A stretch of DNA of 64,000 nt from Bradyrhizobium sp. 1 (GTDB lineage: Bacteria; Pseudomonadota; Alphaproteobacteria; Rhizobiales; Xanthobacteraceae), in contig NZ_JADPJH010000014.1 in the NCBI RefSeq assembly GCF_023073315.1, positions 310,001 through 374,000 on the forward strand. The letters are read 5' to 3'. The notes beneath the pieces were generated by a model, which saw nothing but the letters and a program-made list of their open reading frames with translations, did no database searches and had not been told where the DNA came from. Both the position numbers and the translations under genes were made by a program. Below are positions 30,179 to 38,577 of this stretch, piece after piece (position 1 is the stretch's first letter; each line of letters starts with the position of its first letter).

Positions 30179-32280
30179 GCCGCTTCTCCCGGGTCCCGCG
30201 CCGCGTTGCGAAACCGCCCGGCGTGATATTGCGCGATGCCGTCCCGGGGATAGTCGAGCAGGAAGCCCGAGAGACGAACCAGGGACGTCTCGCTCGCTCC
30301 CTCCTGCACGATCGAGACGAAAACCTCGTCCCAGCGCCGGCACATCGTGATCTCAGCCTCGTCCGCATGCGCGAGCACGCCGCGCAGCTCGCTGACCTCG
30401 ATCGCCTCGGCAAATCCCTTCGGCCTGATGCTGTCGACGCTGCGGAACAGGAAAGCCTGCTCCGCGCGGGCGCGCACGGCCGCGCTGACCAGCACGTGCG
30501 TGCCATAGTTCTTGTTCAGGCCTTCGAGCCGCGATGCCAGATTGATGGTGGCGCCAAGCGCGGTGTAGTTCATCCGGTCGCTCGAGCCGATATTGCCGAC
30601 AACGGCGTCGCCGACGTGAAGGCCGAAGCGGGTGTCGTAAGGCGGCCAGCCTTCGCGCCGAAACTCCTTGTTGAGCGCATCATTCGCGGAAAGGCATGCC
30701 AGGATGGCGCGGCAGGCATTGGCGGTGTGATCGGGATCATCCGCAGGCGCGTTCCAGATCGCCATCACGGCATCGCCGATATATTTGTCGATCGTGCCGT
30801 TGTGCCGCATGATCTCGTCCGACAGCGTCGCGAAATAGCGCGAGGTGAAGATCATCACCTGCGACGGGTCCGCACGCTCCGTCTTGGCGGTGAAGTCCGC
30901 GACATCGGTGAATAGCACCGTAACCTCGCGCCTGGAGCCGCCGAGGCTGAGCGCGGAGCCGGTCTCGATCAGCTGCCGCACGATCTGGCGCGGGATGAAG
31001 CTTGCAAAGCTGCGCACCACGCTACGCATGGTGAACACCGAGCGGCCAAGCTCTTCGATCTCGGCGATGACGGAATGGATGCGCGGCCGCTCCGCGATCT
31101 CGAACCGCTGGATCGCGTCGGTCTGCTCGACCAGCTTGCGCAGCGGCTGTGCCATCAGCGAACCCAGCCAGAACGCAAACGGGAGCGTGGCGCCGACGAA
31201 GGCGAGCGCCAGCGCAAACAGCGTGCGGCGCTCGCCGATGATCTGCGCATAGAACTCGTCGAGCGGCGCGACCAACGCCATGCGGATATTGGCCGAGCCG
31301 GCCGTCTCGAGCCTGTGAACCGCCGCCACATAGGTCCGGCCCGAGGCGTCGGCGAAGAATTGCTGGGCGGGCCCGCCGCTGCGCCAGGAACGGATGATCG
31401 GCATCAGTGCGGGAAGCTTGAGCGCGCCGATTTGCGGCAGGTTGTCCTGCCGCTCCGGGATCTCCGCCATCAGGCGGTTCATCTCGGGATGGCCGACAAT
31501 ACGCTCGGAATCGTCGAACAGAAAGGCCAGCCCCGATGGGCCAAGCTTCTGCTGCGCCAGCATGTCCTCGAAGCGGTTGAGCAGCACGTCGCCGGCGACG
31601 ACACCGCGGCGGCCTTCCTTCAACGGCGTCCGCAGTGTGTAGCCGGGCTCGCCCGTGGCGTAGAAGACATAAGGCCCCGTCAGCAGGGTCTTGTCGTTCT
31701 TGAACGCCTCGACATACCAGGGCCGCTGCCGCGGGTCGTAACTCCCGGGTCCGGCGACCTCCGCGACTTGAATGAGGTTCTCGGACAGATACTGGGTCAC
31801 CGGCGCGGCGCCCGCCGTGCGCGAGATCAGGACCAGCCGGAATGCCGCATCCTCGTCGACGTTCAGGCCCGCCCTGAAGGCCGGCTTGGCGCGATCGATC
31901 ACATCCATCTCGATGAACGAACCATCCTCGTAGCCGACATAGAGATTGAAGAGCTGTGGATTGTTGCGCAGCATCGCCACCATCAAGCCGTAGAGCCGTG
32001 AGTTATCGGCGATGTCGGCCTCCTGGATCGCCGGCAGGCCGGATAAAATGTCGAGATTGTCGCGAACGTTCTTGAACTGCTCGTCGACGTGATCGGCACC
32101 TAACTGCACCACCTTCTCGGTGAACCCGGAGGCCGCCGTCTTCGTGATCACGGTGACGCGTTCGAAGCTGAGATAGACCAGCGTCAAACCCACAAGCAGC
32201 ACGACACCCACGAACACCGTGATGATCGATGTCCGGAAGCCGATGCGAAGTTTGCGCTTGCTGGTCCTGTCTCCGGTCAT
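30175..32280 (-). CDS. Membrane class III nucleotide cyclase with periplasmic sensor and HAMP (701 aa)
   Basis: Receptor-type adenylate/guanylate cyclase. Helix 1 lies at about 16-38 (SIITVFVGVVLLVGLTLVYLSF), a roughly 310-residue periplasmic region resembles a double Cache sensor (RQRPWYVEAFKNDKTLLTGPYVF, GYTLRTPLKEGRRGVVAGDVLLNRF), helix 2 is near 350-372 (ALALAFVGATLPFAFWLGSL), a HAMP-like segment follows (QPLRKLVEQTDAIQRFEI), then the cyclase domain: VTVLFTDVADFTAKTE, DKYIGDAVMAIWNAP and MNYTALGATINLASRLEG. Metal aspartates are present. The position usually Asp for adenine choice is Asn (RMNYT), so ATP versus GTP is not settled. Its stop overlaps the next gene's GTG by 4 bp. Confidence 0.92.
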   Translation of the reverse strand: MTGDRTSKRKLRIGFRTSIITVFVGVVLLVGLTLVYLSFERVTVITKTAASGFTEKVVQLGADHVDEQFKNVRDNLDILSGLPAIQEADIADNSRLYGLMVAMLRNNPQLFNLYVGYEDGSFIEMDVIDRAKPAFRAGLNVDEDAAFRLVLISRTAGAAPVTQYLSENLIQVAEVAGPGSYDPRQRPWYVEAFKNDKTLLTGPYVFYATGEPGYTLRTPLKEGRRGVVAGDVLLNRFEDMLAQQKLGPSGLAFLFDDSERIVGHPEMNRLMAEIPERQDNLPQIGALKLPALMPIIRSWRSGGPAQQFFADASGRTYVAAVHRLETAGSANIRMALVAPLDEFYAQIIGERRTLFALALAFVGATLPFAFWLGSLMAQPLRKLVEQTDAIQRFEIAERPRIHSVIAEIEELGRSVFTMRSVVRSFASFIPRQIVRQLIETGSALSLGGSRREVTVLFTDVADFTAKTERADPSQVMIFTSRYFATLSDEIMRHNGTIDKYIGDAVMAIWNAPADDPDHTANACRAILACLSANDALNKEFRREGWPPYDTRFGLHVGDAVVGNIGSSDRMNYTALGATINLASRLEGLNKNYGTHVLVSAAVRARAEQAFLFRSVDSIRPKGFAEAIEVSELRGVLAHADEAEITMCRRWDEVFVSIVQEGASETSLVRLSGFLLDYPRDGIAQYHAGRFRNAARDPGEAA

Positions 32281-32349
32281 CGGAGCTGTTGTAGCCTCCC
32301 CTCAGTATTTTTGATGATGGGCTTCGTCGCGACTGGCCCCGGGGGCAGC

Positions 32350-32532
32350 CTACGAGACGGCCGTTGCGGGGCTTACTGCCGGTGCTGGCGCGACCTTCTG
32401 CGCCTGGGCCAGGGCTTCCGAGCTCAGTGTCGCGGCGGCGACGATAGACGATGTTCCCAACAGGAGATTTCTGCGATCGATCGATTTGTCAGCCCGCGAC
32501 TGGTTGTTGTTGTTCTCCAGTTCGCTACTCAT
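32350..32532 (-). pseudogene. Tat-leader remnant of an arylsulfatase-like gene (60 aa)
   Basis: Short frame with its own GGGAG site, 10 bp after the FGE stop. It reads MSSELENNNNQSRADKSIDRRNLLLGTSSIV..., a Tat leader (DRRNLLLG), an AxA-type cleavage region (SEALAQAQ) and a proline/alanine linker, then stops (TAG). This is how several rhizobial arylsulfatases begin, and an FGE often precedes its sulfatase, but no sulfatase body follows: the next gene starts 70 bp on. Most simply the catalytic part was deleted. It could also be a tiny exported peptide in its own right. Confidence 0.6.
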
Positions 32533-32542
32533 TCGATACTCC

Positions 32543-33556
32543 CTAGGTTACTGCACGTCCTTCGTGTTCGTGTTGAGCGGCAAGGGGTGTCCGCACCACG
32601 CAGCGGAAGCCGACATGGCTGGTCGAAGTGTCGACCGGCTCGGCGTGGCGCGCGGCGGGGCGATAACGGCGGCAATAGTTCGGCGCACAGAGATGCGAGC
32701 CGCCTTTCAAGACTTTGCGCGGGATGCGGATGTTTGGTTGACATGGATCAAAGCTCGCATCCTCATGCCCGCCGCGCGGATTGCGTGGAATGCAACACGG
32801 CTTTGCCGCATCCGCGTGGTGCTTCGTCGACCACCAGTCCGAGGTCCACTCCCAAACATTGCCGATCATGTCGTACAGACCGTAGCCGTTCGGTGGAAAG
32901 GCCATGACCGGCGAGGTACGCTCGAACCCATCCTCGCCGAGATTCTGGACGGGAAAGTCTCCCTGCCAGATATTGGCCATGTGCTTGCCGCCCGGCATCA
33001 GCGCGTCGCCCCAGGCGAACTCCTCAGCCTCGAGACCGCCGCGCGCGGCGAACTCCCACTCTGCTTCCGTCGGAAGCTCTTTGCCGGCCCAGCGCGCATA
33101 GGCACTCGCGTCGCTGCAGGAGACGTGCACGACCGGGTGATCGTCGAGGCCCTTGATGTTGCTGCCGGGGCCATAGGGATGCCGCCAATTGGCGCCGCGC
33201 ACGAAGCTCCACCACTGGCTCCAGTCGGTCAGGTCCGTGATGCGCGGCAGCGGCGAGAACACCAGCGAGCCGGCGTAAAGCATCTCGCTCAGCGCACCGG
33301 GATAGTCCCTGGGGTCGGGAACGATCTGCGCTTCGGTGACGTGGCCGGTGGCGTTGACGAATTGCTTGAACTGCCGGTTGGTGATTGGCGTTCGGTCGAT
33401 CCAGAAGCCGTCGACGCAGACGCGATGGCTCGGCGCTTCCTCGGGATAGTGATGATCGGATCCCATGCGGAAGGTGCCGCCGGGAATGAAGACCATCTCT
33501 CCGGTCTTCACGTCATCCGGTAACCACTCGCAGTGACCCAAGTCCGCCCGCAGCAT
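32543..33556 (-). CDS. Formylglycine-generating enzyme (SUMF1 family)
   Basis: Oxidises a cysteine in CxPxR motifs of sulfatases to formylglycine, the sulfatase cofactor. 337 aa with family landmarks: MVFIPGGTFRMGSDHHYPEEAPSHRVCVDGFWIDRTPITNRQF, YARWAGKELPTEAEWEFAARGG, GLYDMIGNVWEWTSDWW, and near the end KGGSHLCAPNYCRRYRPAARH, where C290 and C295 have the same spacing as catalytic C336/C341 of human FGE. The presence of both Cys argues for a true FGE rather than an EgtB- or NirV-like relative. No signal peptide, so cytoplasmic. GGAG lies about 10 bp upstream of the ATG at 33556. Only a truncated sulfatase leader follows. Confidence 0.93.
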   Translation of the reverse strand: MLRADLGHCEWLPDDVKTGEMVFIPGGTFRMGSDHHYPEEAPSHRVCVDGFWIDRTPITNRQFKQFVNATGHVTEAQIVPDPRDYPGALSEMLYAGSLVFSPLPRITDLTDWSQWWSFVRGANWRHPYGPGSNIKGLDDHPVVHVSCSDASAYARWAGKELPTEAEWEFAARGGLEAEEFAWGDALMPGGKHMANIWQGDFPVQNLGEDGFERTSPVMAFPPNGYGLYDMIGNVWEWTSDWWSTKHHADAAKPCCIPRNPRGGHEDASFDPCQPNIRIPRKVLKGGSHLCAPNYCRRYRPAARHAEPVDTSTSHVGFRCVVRTPLAAQHEHEGRAVT

Positions 33557-34063
33557 GCTGGAAACTCCGATACGCGGATCCCACCTGTTGCTACGGCACG
33601 GAATTCAGCAGCCGTCGATGACGGCAAATTGTTCGGCGCACTGGACGCATTGTCTGATCCCCTCTTCTTGGCGCCGAGGGCTGGAAATGCGGACCGCGAA
33701 TTGCGTCAACATCTCTCCCTCTTTTGCGCGCACGCGTTCTCGGCACGCGGCAACACGTCACCACTCGTGCTCTGAGATCCGCAGAGCACTTCCGCCCGAT
33801 ATCGCTTAGGTTGCAAACGGTATCCGAAGATTGGTCGGCTGTAATGTGCAGTTTGTGCCAGTACGCCGGACTGCCGGTGGGGCTTAACGACACATGACGC
33901 AAATCCCTCAATCCACAGCGTTATGCGGCGCATAGCTCGCGTCAAATTCGGCAATCATTTGTCTCAAAAGGCGAGATCAATTCGTCGCACCCACCTCGCG
34001 TTGTAGTGGTATTTTGCTGCTGCCTGCCGCACAATTGTCGCGCTTCAGGACAAGGGTACAGCC
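33557..34063. other. Intergenic region between FGE and AraC genes
   Basis: About 500 bp between divergent genes. No ORF with family features, RNA gene or clear repeat was found; short open frames here have poor codon use. It presumably holds both promoters. GC is slightly lower than in the flanking genes. Confidence 0.5.
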
Positions 34064-35050
34064 ATGGGGCAGTTCCTTCTGGTCGATTCGCGAAAGCTCG
34101 ACGGATTCGAGGGCCTTCACCAGGCGGTGCACGGTTCTCACGTCGACGTCATGCAGCTCGGACGCGGGCGGCTGCGCGGCACGCTGTCCCATATCGGCAT
34201 CGACGATTTCTCTCTCAGCATCGGCGCCTTCAACGTCGGCATGCGTACGCAGCGCTCCTCCAGCGACGACAAGCTGATCATCGGAATGCTGCTGGCCGCC
34301 GAGCAGCGCGTCGCCCATTGGTCGTTCGACATGCAGCTCAACGACGTGCTCGTGATTCCGCCACTGCTCGAGCACGACGGCGTCTTTCACGGCGCATCCG
34401 CTTACGCGGCGATGCGCTTCGATCTCGGTCAGGTGACGACACTGTTCGGCGGAGAGCCGCGCCTGAGCGATCCCGGCACCTGGCGCAGCCGCGGTCATTT
34501 CCGGGCGGATCTCCAGACAGGTGCAGTCGCCTCGCGTCGTCTGGTGCGGATCATGTCGCATCTGCGCAACCGCGCAAACAGCCTGACGCCATCGACCGCC
34601 GATTTCTGGAAGCGAACGATCGTCGAATGCATGGCCGCCAACGTCATCTCGTCACTGCCGCCCGACGACAGCGGCTGGCTTCCTTCGGCAAGACGATTGA
34701 TCCACCGGGTCGAGGACTATCTGGACGAGGCCGGCACGCGGCCGGTGCATGTTTCCGAGATCTGTGCCGCGTTCGGCGTGTCGCGACGCACGCTGCATCG
34801 CGCCTTTCAGGAAGTGTTCGGGCTCGGCCCGGTCACCTTCCTGCGCCACAAGCGCCTGTGCGCGATCCACTCCATCCTGCGGGAAAGCTTGCCGGGCTCG
34901 ACCACGGTGGCGGCGGTCGCCATGCAGCAGGGATTCTACGAACTCGGACGCTTCTCGCAGTATTATCTCGCGATGTTCGGCGAGCGTCCGTCGCAAACCT
35001 TGGGAATAGTATCGTTCCCCGTCGCAACAGGCAGGCTCGCCGAGGCTTGA
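34064..35050 (+). CDS. AraC-family transcriptional regulator (328 aa)
   Basis: DNA-binding regulator with an N-terminal sensing half (about 1-215) and a C-terminal double helix-turn-helix (about 220-315): RPVHVSEICAAFGVSRRTLHRAFQEVFGLGPVTFLRHKRL, then STTVAAVAMQQGFYELGRFSQYYLAMFGERPSQTL, which matches the second HTH and the AraC signature. The ligand is unknown. It runs alone on the plus strand, divergent from FGE across about 500 bp, so FGE is a possible target. The ATG at 34064 is the first good start. Confidence 0.9.
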   Translation: MGQFLLVDSRKLDGFEGLHQAVHGSHVDVMQLGRGRLRGTLSHIGIDDFSLSIGAFNVGMRTQRSSSDDKLIIGMLLAAEQRVAHWSFDMQLNDVLVIPPLLEHDGVFHGASAYAAMRFDLGQVTTLFGGEPRLSDPGTWRSRGHFRADLQTGAVASRRLVRIMSHLRNRANSLTPSTADFWKRTIVECMAANVISSLPPDDSGWLPSARRLIHRVEDYLDEAGTRPVHVSEICAAFGVSRRTLHRAFQEVFGLGPVTFLRHKRLCAIHSILRESLPGSTTVAAVAMQQGFYELGRFSQYYLAMFGERPSQTLGIVSFPVATGRLAEA

Positions 35051-35163
35051 GCCCGGTTCTCCCGGAGAGGGAGCAACCAGCGCACCTCGGCAATCGCCTT
35101 CAGATGCCGCCCGGTCAGACCGTGGCGGTGATCCGGCAACCATCGATCAGGTTCCTCGAGCGG

Positions 35164-35436
35164 CTACTGCCCAGCCCAGCCGGCGGTCACGGTCTGCTGC
35201 GTCTTGGGCTGCGCCGGCATATTGGCCACGCAACGGCGCGCAGTCTCGATCTCGGCCTCGGTTGCCCCGTGGGACCGCGCCCATGTCTCTGCGGCCGCAG
35301 CGGAATATTTCGCCACATAGTACCTGACGACGGTGCAGGAAGCCCGACGAAACACGCTCGGTTGCGGCTCTCCCGCGATCGCATCGGGCGCAAACGCGAG
35401 CAGCGCCGCTGATAGCGCAAATCCCCTGATCAACAT
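35164..35436 (-). CDS. Small exported protein (90 aa)
   Basis: Unrecognised. A Sec leader (MLIRGFALSAALLAFAPDAIAG) is cut near residue 21, leaving about 68 residues with two Cys (ASCTVVRYYVAKYSA and ARRCVANMP) that could form one disulfide, and a helical middle (AAAAETWARSHGATEAEIETARRC). It is monocistronic, between recO and the convergent AraC gene, and should be periplasmic. The arrangement recalls small rhizobial envelope proteins of unknown role. Confidence 0.65.
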   Translation of the reverse strand: MLIRGFALSAALLAFAPDAIAGEPQPSVFRRASCTVVRYYVAKYSAAAAETWARSHGATEAEIETARRCVANMPAQPKTQQTVTAGWAGQ

Positions 35437-35538
35437 TTGGGCCGTCCCCGTGATGGAACCTGTGAGGCCAACTCGGCCTCTGGGTTTTAGTTCCCCGGGA
35501 ACTCGCCCGTTCCACGACAGGGCAGAGGCGCCCTCAGG

Positions 35539-36291
35539 TCACGGCGCCTGAAGCGCCGCTTTCGCCTGCTGCCGCGTGAGCGCGTTGATGAAGCCCGCGC
35601 GCGCGTCGGAATGGACCTGCCCGCGCGGCTCCAGCACGTTGCGGAGCAGGAACAGGCCGGTGAGCCGGAAGCCGTCCTGGAGGTCCTCGTCGGTGAGTTC
35701 GCTTGCCGTTTCGCCCTGGCGCAGGAACGGCGGCAGCCGCAACAGCCGGTCGCGCCATGGCTCCCCAGCGGTGCGCGACACCGCGCCGCCGGATTTCGGC
35801 GAGACGTAGATCAGGTCCATGGTCTCCCCGGTCGCCGCACAGTTTTCCAGTCCGAGCCTGAAGCCGAGTTCAGAGAGCATCGCGAGCTCGAAATGGATGA
35901 CGTGCACGGCCGCGCTGCCGATGTCGTCGAAATCATCGAGCGAATGTTCGAGCATCGCGAAAATCTCCGCGTGCGGATCACGTTCCGGAAGGAGCCGCGC
36001 GATCGAGGCCAGATGGGTGACGCCGTAGACGCCGTGGGACGATCCCAGCAGCGTGGCGGCGCGCAGCTTGAGACCTTCGATGGCATAGGTGCCGAGATGC
36101 TCGTCGAGCCGCGCCCGCCATATCGCGCTGACGCTGTTCCCAGGCTGCAAAAGCGGCCGCATCCGCGAGCTCGCGCCGCCGCGAACAAGGCCGAGGTGCC
36201 GGCCGTGCGCGCGGGTCAAGAGCTCGACGATGGCGCTGCTCTCGCCATGCCGCCGTACGCCCAGCACGATGCCTTCGTCGGTCCATTCCAT
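35539..36291 (-). CDS. recO: DNA repair protein RecO
   Basis: RecFOR-pathway mediator that anneals ssDNA and loads RecA with RecR. 250 aa, normal size. The N-terminal OB fold is clear ([69 protein letters not shown]), followed by the helical domain ([23 protein letters not shown], where many RecO proteins carry zinc cysteines; here only one Cys is visible). It is the last gene of the rpoZ-rsh-pdxJ-acpS-lepB-rnc-era run. The start at 36291 is unambiguous. A palindromic repeat lies just upstream. Confidence 0.95.
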   Translation of the reverse strand: MEWTDEGIVLGVRRHGESSAIVELLTRAHGRHLGLVRGGASSRMRPLLQPGNSVSAIWRARLDEHLGTYAIEGLKLRAATLLGSSHGVYGVTHLASIARLLPERDPHAEIFAMLEHSLDDFDDIGSAAVHVIHFELAMLSELGFRLGLENCAATGETMDLIYVSPKSGGAVSRTAGEPWRDRLLRLPPFLRQGETASELTDEDLQDGFRLTGLFLLRNVLEPRGQVHSDARAGFINALTRQQAKAALQAP

Positions 36292-36323
36292 GGAGTGAAG
36301 TCTAGCGTAGTTCGTACTTCAAT

Positions 36324-36408
36324 CGTAGGGCGGATTAGCCGAAGGCGTAATCCGCCATTGCCCATGCACAGCTAGATGGTGGATTACGCTTCGCTAATCC
36401 ACCCTACG
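36324..36408. repeat. Imperfect palindromic intergenic repeat, family C
   Basis: Left arm CGTAGGGCGGATTAGCCGAAGG... (36324-36357) and right arm (36377-36408, whose complement reads CGTAGGGTGGATTAGCGAAG...) form a long inverted repeat with a few mismatches and a roughly 20-bp centre. I recognise 'GTAGGGTGGATTAGCGAAGCGTAATCC' as a dispersed element in many Bradyrhizobium genomes. It fills the gap between orf126 and recO and may attenuate read-through. Confidence 0.8.
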
Positions 36409-36425
36409 GCACCCGCTAAAAAAGC

Positions 36426-36806
36426 TCACGCGTTGAACCAGCCCTGCGCATCTCCGCTGAAGGAGAAATACAGCCCCATCGTCGTCAGCACGCAGGAGAC
36501 GATCTCGATGGCGCTGTCGAGCTCCATCCCTTTCTCGCCGATGATCTGACCGAGCGAGATCACCGATAGCACGAGCGCTGCCGCCAGCACCCAGCGCGGC
36601 CAGTTCTTGCGCCAATGCGCAGCCAGCCAGACGAAATAGACGAGGAGCAGGATCATCCCGCCGGCGAGCATGGTCGCCGTCATGATCATCTGCTCGGTCA
36701 TCTCGGCAGTGGGTGTGCGGTCCTGCACCGCGACCGACAGGGCATCCAGCATCAACGATGCATAGAGCAGCGCTTCGAAGCGCCGGACGTTGCTGGGTAC
36801 GCTCAT
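36426..36806 (-). CDS. Integral membrane protein of unknown function (126 aa)
   Basis: Unrecognised protein with four predicted membrane helices (about 10-28, 37-65 including MIMTATMLAGGMILLLVYFVWLAAHW, 69-90 WVLAAALVLSVISLGQIIG, and 98-118 AIEIVSCVLTTMGLYFSFSG). It lies 21 bp after the era stop on the same strand, probably at the end of that operon. The start MSVPSNVRRFEALLYASLMLDAL looks natural. It has no Cys/His metal motif or signal peptide. Confidence 0.7.
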   Translation of the reverse strand: MSVPSNVRRFEALLYASLMLDALSVAVQDRTPTAEMTEQMIMTATMLAGGMILLLVYFVWLAAHWRKNWPRWVLAAALVLSVISLGQIIGEKGMELDSAIEIVSCVLTTMGLYFSFSGDAQGWFNA

Positions 36807-36827
36807 CGGTGACCGATCTTTTCTTGC

Positions 36828-37754
36828 TTATTCTTTGGGAAATTCCAGGCCCATCTCGCGATAGCGGTCGGGATCGTCGCCCCAGTTCTCGCGCACCTTG
36901 ACGAACAGGAACAGATGCACCGGTACGCCCACGATCTCGGCGAGCTCCTTGCGCGAGTCCGCACCGATCGACTTGATGGTTGCGCCGCCCGCGCCAAGCA
37001 CGATCTTGCGCTGGCTCTCGCGCTCCACGAAGATCGTCTGCTCGATGCGCACCGACTTGTCCTTGCGCTCCTCCCACTTGTCGGTCTCGACCGTGGACTG
37101 GTAGGGCAATTCCTGGTGCAGCTTGCGAAAGATCTTTTCGCGCGTGATCTCGGCCGCAAGCTGCCGCATCGGCGCGTCCGACATCTGGTCTTCGGGATAG
37201 AGGAACGGTCCCGGCGGCACGATCTCGGCCAGCGTGGTCCTGAGGTCGTCGACGCCGTCACCCGAGATCGCCGCGATCATGAAGGTCTTCGCGAACGGCA
37301 TGCGCTCGTTGGCGGCTTGCGCCAGCGCCAGCAGCTTCTCGCGCTGGACCAGGTCGACCTTGTTGATCACCAGGATCTTCTCGTGTTTCACGCTGGCGAC
37401 CTTGGTGAGGATCGCCTCGGCCTCCTCGTCGATCCCGGCCTTGGCGTCGAGCAGCACGCAGACGAGGTCGGCGTCGTGCGCTCCGCTCCAGGCGGTCGAG
37501 ACCATGGCGCGGTCGAGCCGTCGCTTCGGCAGGAAGATGCCGGGCGTGTCGACCAGGATGATTTGCGCGTTGTTCTCGATGACGATGCCGCGGATCAGCG
37601 CGCGCGTGGTCTGCACCTTGCGCGAGACGATCGTGACCTTGGCGCCCACGAGCGCGTTGACCAGCGTGGACTTGCCTACATTGGGTGCGCCGATCAGCGC
37701 AACGAAGCCGCAGCGCGTCGCAGTGGGCTCCTCGCCGCTTGTTTCAGCCGTCAT
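36828..37754 (-). CDS. era: GTPase Era
   Basis: Essential GTPase that binds the 3' end of 16S rRNA and helps 30S maturation. G-motifs: GAPNVGKST (G1), DTPG (G3), NKVD (G4) and SAL-type region AAISGDGVDDL (G5). The C-terminal KH domain is seen in GRKIV-type form (RESQRKIVLGAGGATIKSIGADSRKELAEIVG). I start at the ATG at 37754 (308 aa), which overlaps the 3' end of rnc by 11 bp; a TTG nine codons earlier is open but less likely. Translational coupling to rnc is expected. Confidence 0.96.
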   Translation of the reverse strand: MTAETSGEEPTATRCGFVALIGAPNVGKSTLVNALVGAKVTIVSRKVQTTRALIRGIVIENNAQIILVDTPGIFLPKRRLDRAMVSTAWSGAHDADLVCVLLDAKAGIDEEAEAILTKVASVKHEKILVINKVDLVQREKLLALAQAANERMPFAKTFMIAAISGDGVDDLRTTLAEIVPPGPFLYPEDQMSDAPMRQLAAEITREKIFRKLHQELPYQSTVETDKWEERKDKSVRIEQTIFVERESQRKIVLGAGGATIKSIGADSRKELAEIVGVPVHLFLFVKVRENWGDDPDRYREMGLEFPKE

Positions 37755-38577
37755 TGCCGCCGCCAACGCCTTCACGTTCAATCATCACTGATGCCGCCAC
37801 CTTCTCTGCTGCGCGCTTGCTGCCGCCGGTGCCTTCGGCCGGAGCGAGTCCCGGCAGGTCGACCGCGACACGAAACTCCGGATCGTGGTGCGGTCCGGTG
37901 CGCTCGACCTCGCGATAGATCGGCGTAGGCAGTCCCTTGCCCTGTGCCCATTCCTGGAGCACGGTCTTGGGATCACGCAGCGGCCTGCGCGGCTTATGCA
38001 TGCGCTCGGTCCAGTTGCGCTTGACGAAGTCGTCTGCGGCCGCATGGCCACCGTCGAGGAAGACGGCGCCGATCACGGCCTCGCAGATGTCACCAAGGAT
38101 GGACTTGCGCAGGCGAGCATCGGCGCTGGAGCCGACCGAACCGAGCTTGATGTCATCGAGCAGGCCGAGCGACTTGGCGACGTCGGCGCAGCTCTCCTTG
38201 CGCACGAGCTCGGCAAGCCGCTTGGACAGCTCGCCCTCATCGGCGTTCGGGAAGGCATGGTAGAGCATGTCGGAGACGACGAGGCCAAGCACGTGGTCAC
38301 CGAGGAATTCGAGCCGCTGATAGCTGTCGCCGCGCTTGCGTCCGGACTTCAGCGCCGAGACATGCGTGATCGCCTGCATCAGCAGGTTCGGGTCGGCAAA
38401 GCTGTGCCCAATCCGCGCCTCGAGCGCGGCATTCGCGTCCGCCGCCTTTGCCTTGTCCTTGGCCTTGCTGCCCCTTGCCCGCTTCTTCTTCGCAGGCGTC
38501 TTGGAAGCAGCTTCGCCGTCAGGGGCCGCAGCCGGCTCGGTCGTCTGGGGTGCGATGTCCTTGGCTTCGTCTTTCAT
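37744..38577 (-). CDS. rnc: Ribonuclease III
   Basis: Double-strand-specific endoribonuclease for rRNA and mRNA processing. 277 aa; after a Lys/Ala/Pro-rich N-terminal extension of about 45 residues (PAKKKRARGSKAKDKAKA) come the RNase III domain with the signature RLEFLGDHVLGLVVSDML and metal-site ILGDICEAVIGAVFLDGG, then a dsRBD (DPKTVLQEWAQGKGLPTPIYREVERTGPHHDPEFRVAV). The ATG at 38577 overlaps the lepB stop by 4 bp (ATGA). The extension is longer than in E. coli and may bind nucleic acid. Confidence 0.96.
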   Translation of the reverse strand: MKDEAKDIAPQTTEPAAAPDGEAASKTPAKKKRARGSKAKDKAKAADANAALEARIGHSFADPNLLMQAITHVSALKSGRKRGDSYQRLEFLGDHVLGLVVSDMLYHAFPNADEGELSKRLAELVRKESCADVAKSLGLLDDIKLGSVGSSADARLRKSILGDICEAVIGAVFLDGGHAAADDFVKRNWTERMHKPRRPLRDPKTVLQEWAQGKGLPTPIYREVERTGPHHDPEFRVAVDLPGLAPAEGTGGSKRAAEKVAASVMIEREGVGGGNDG

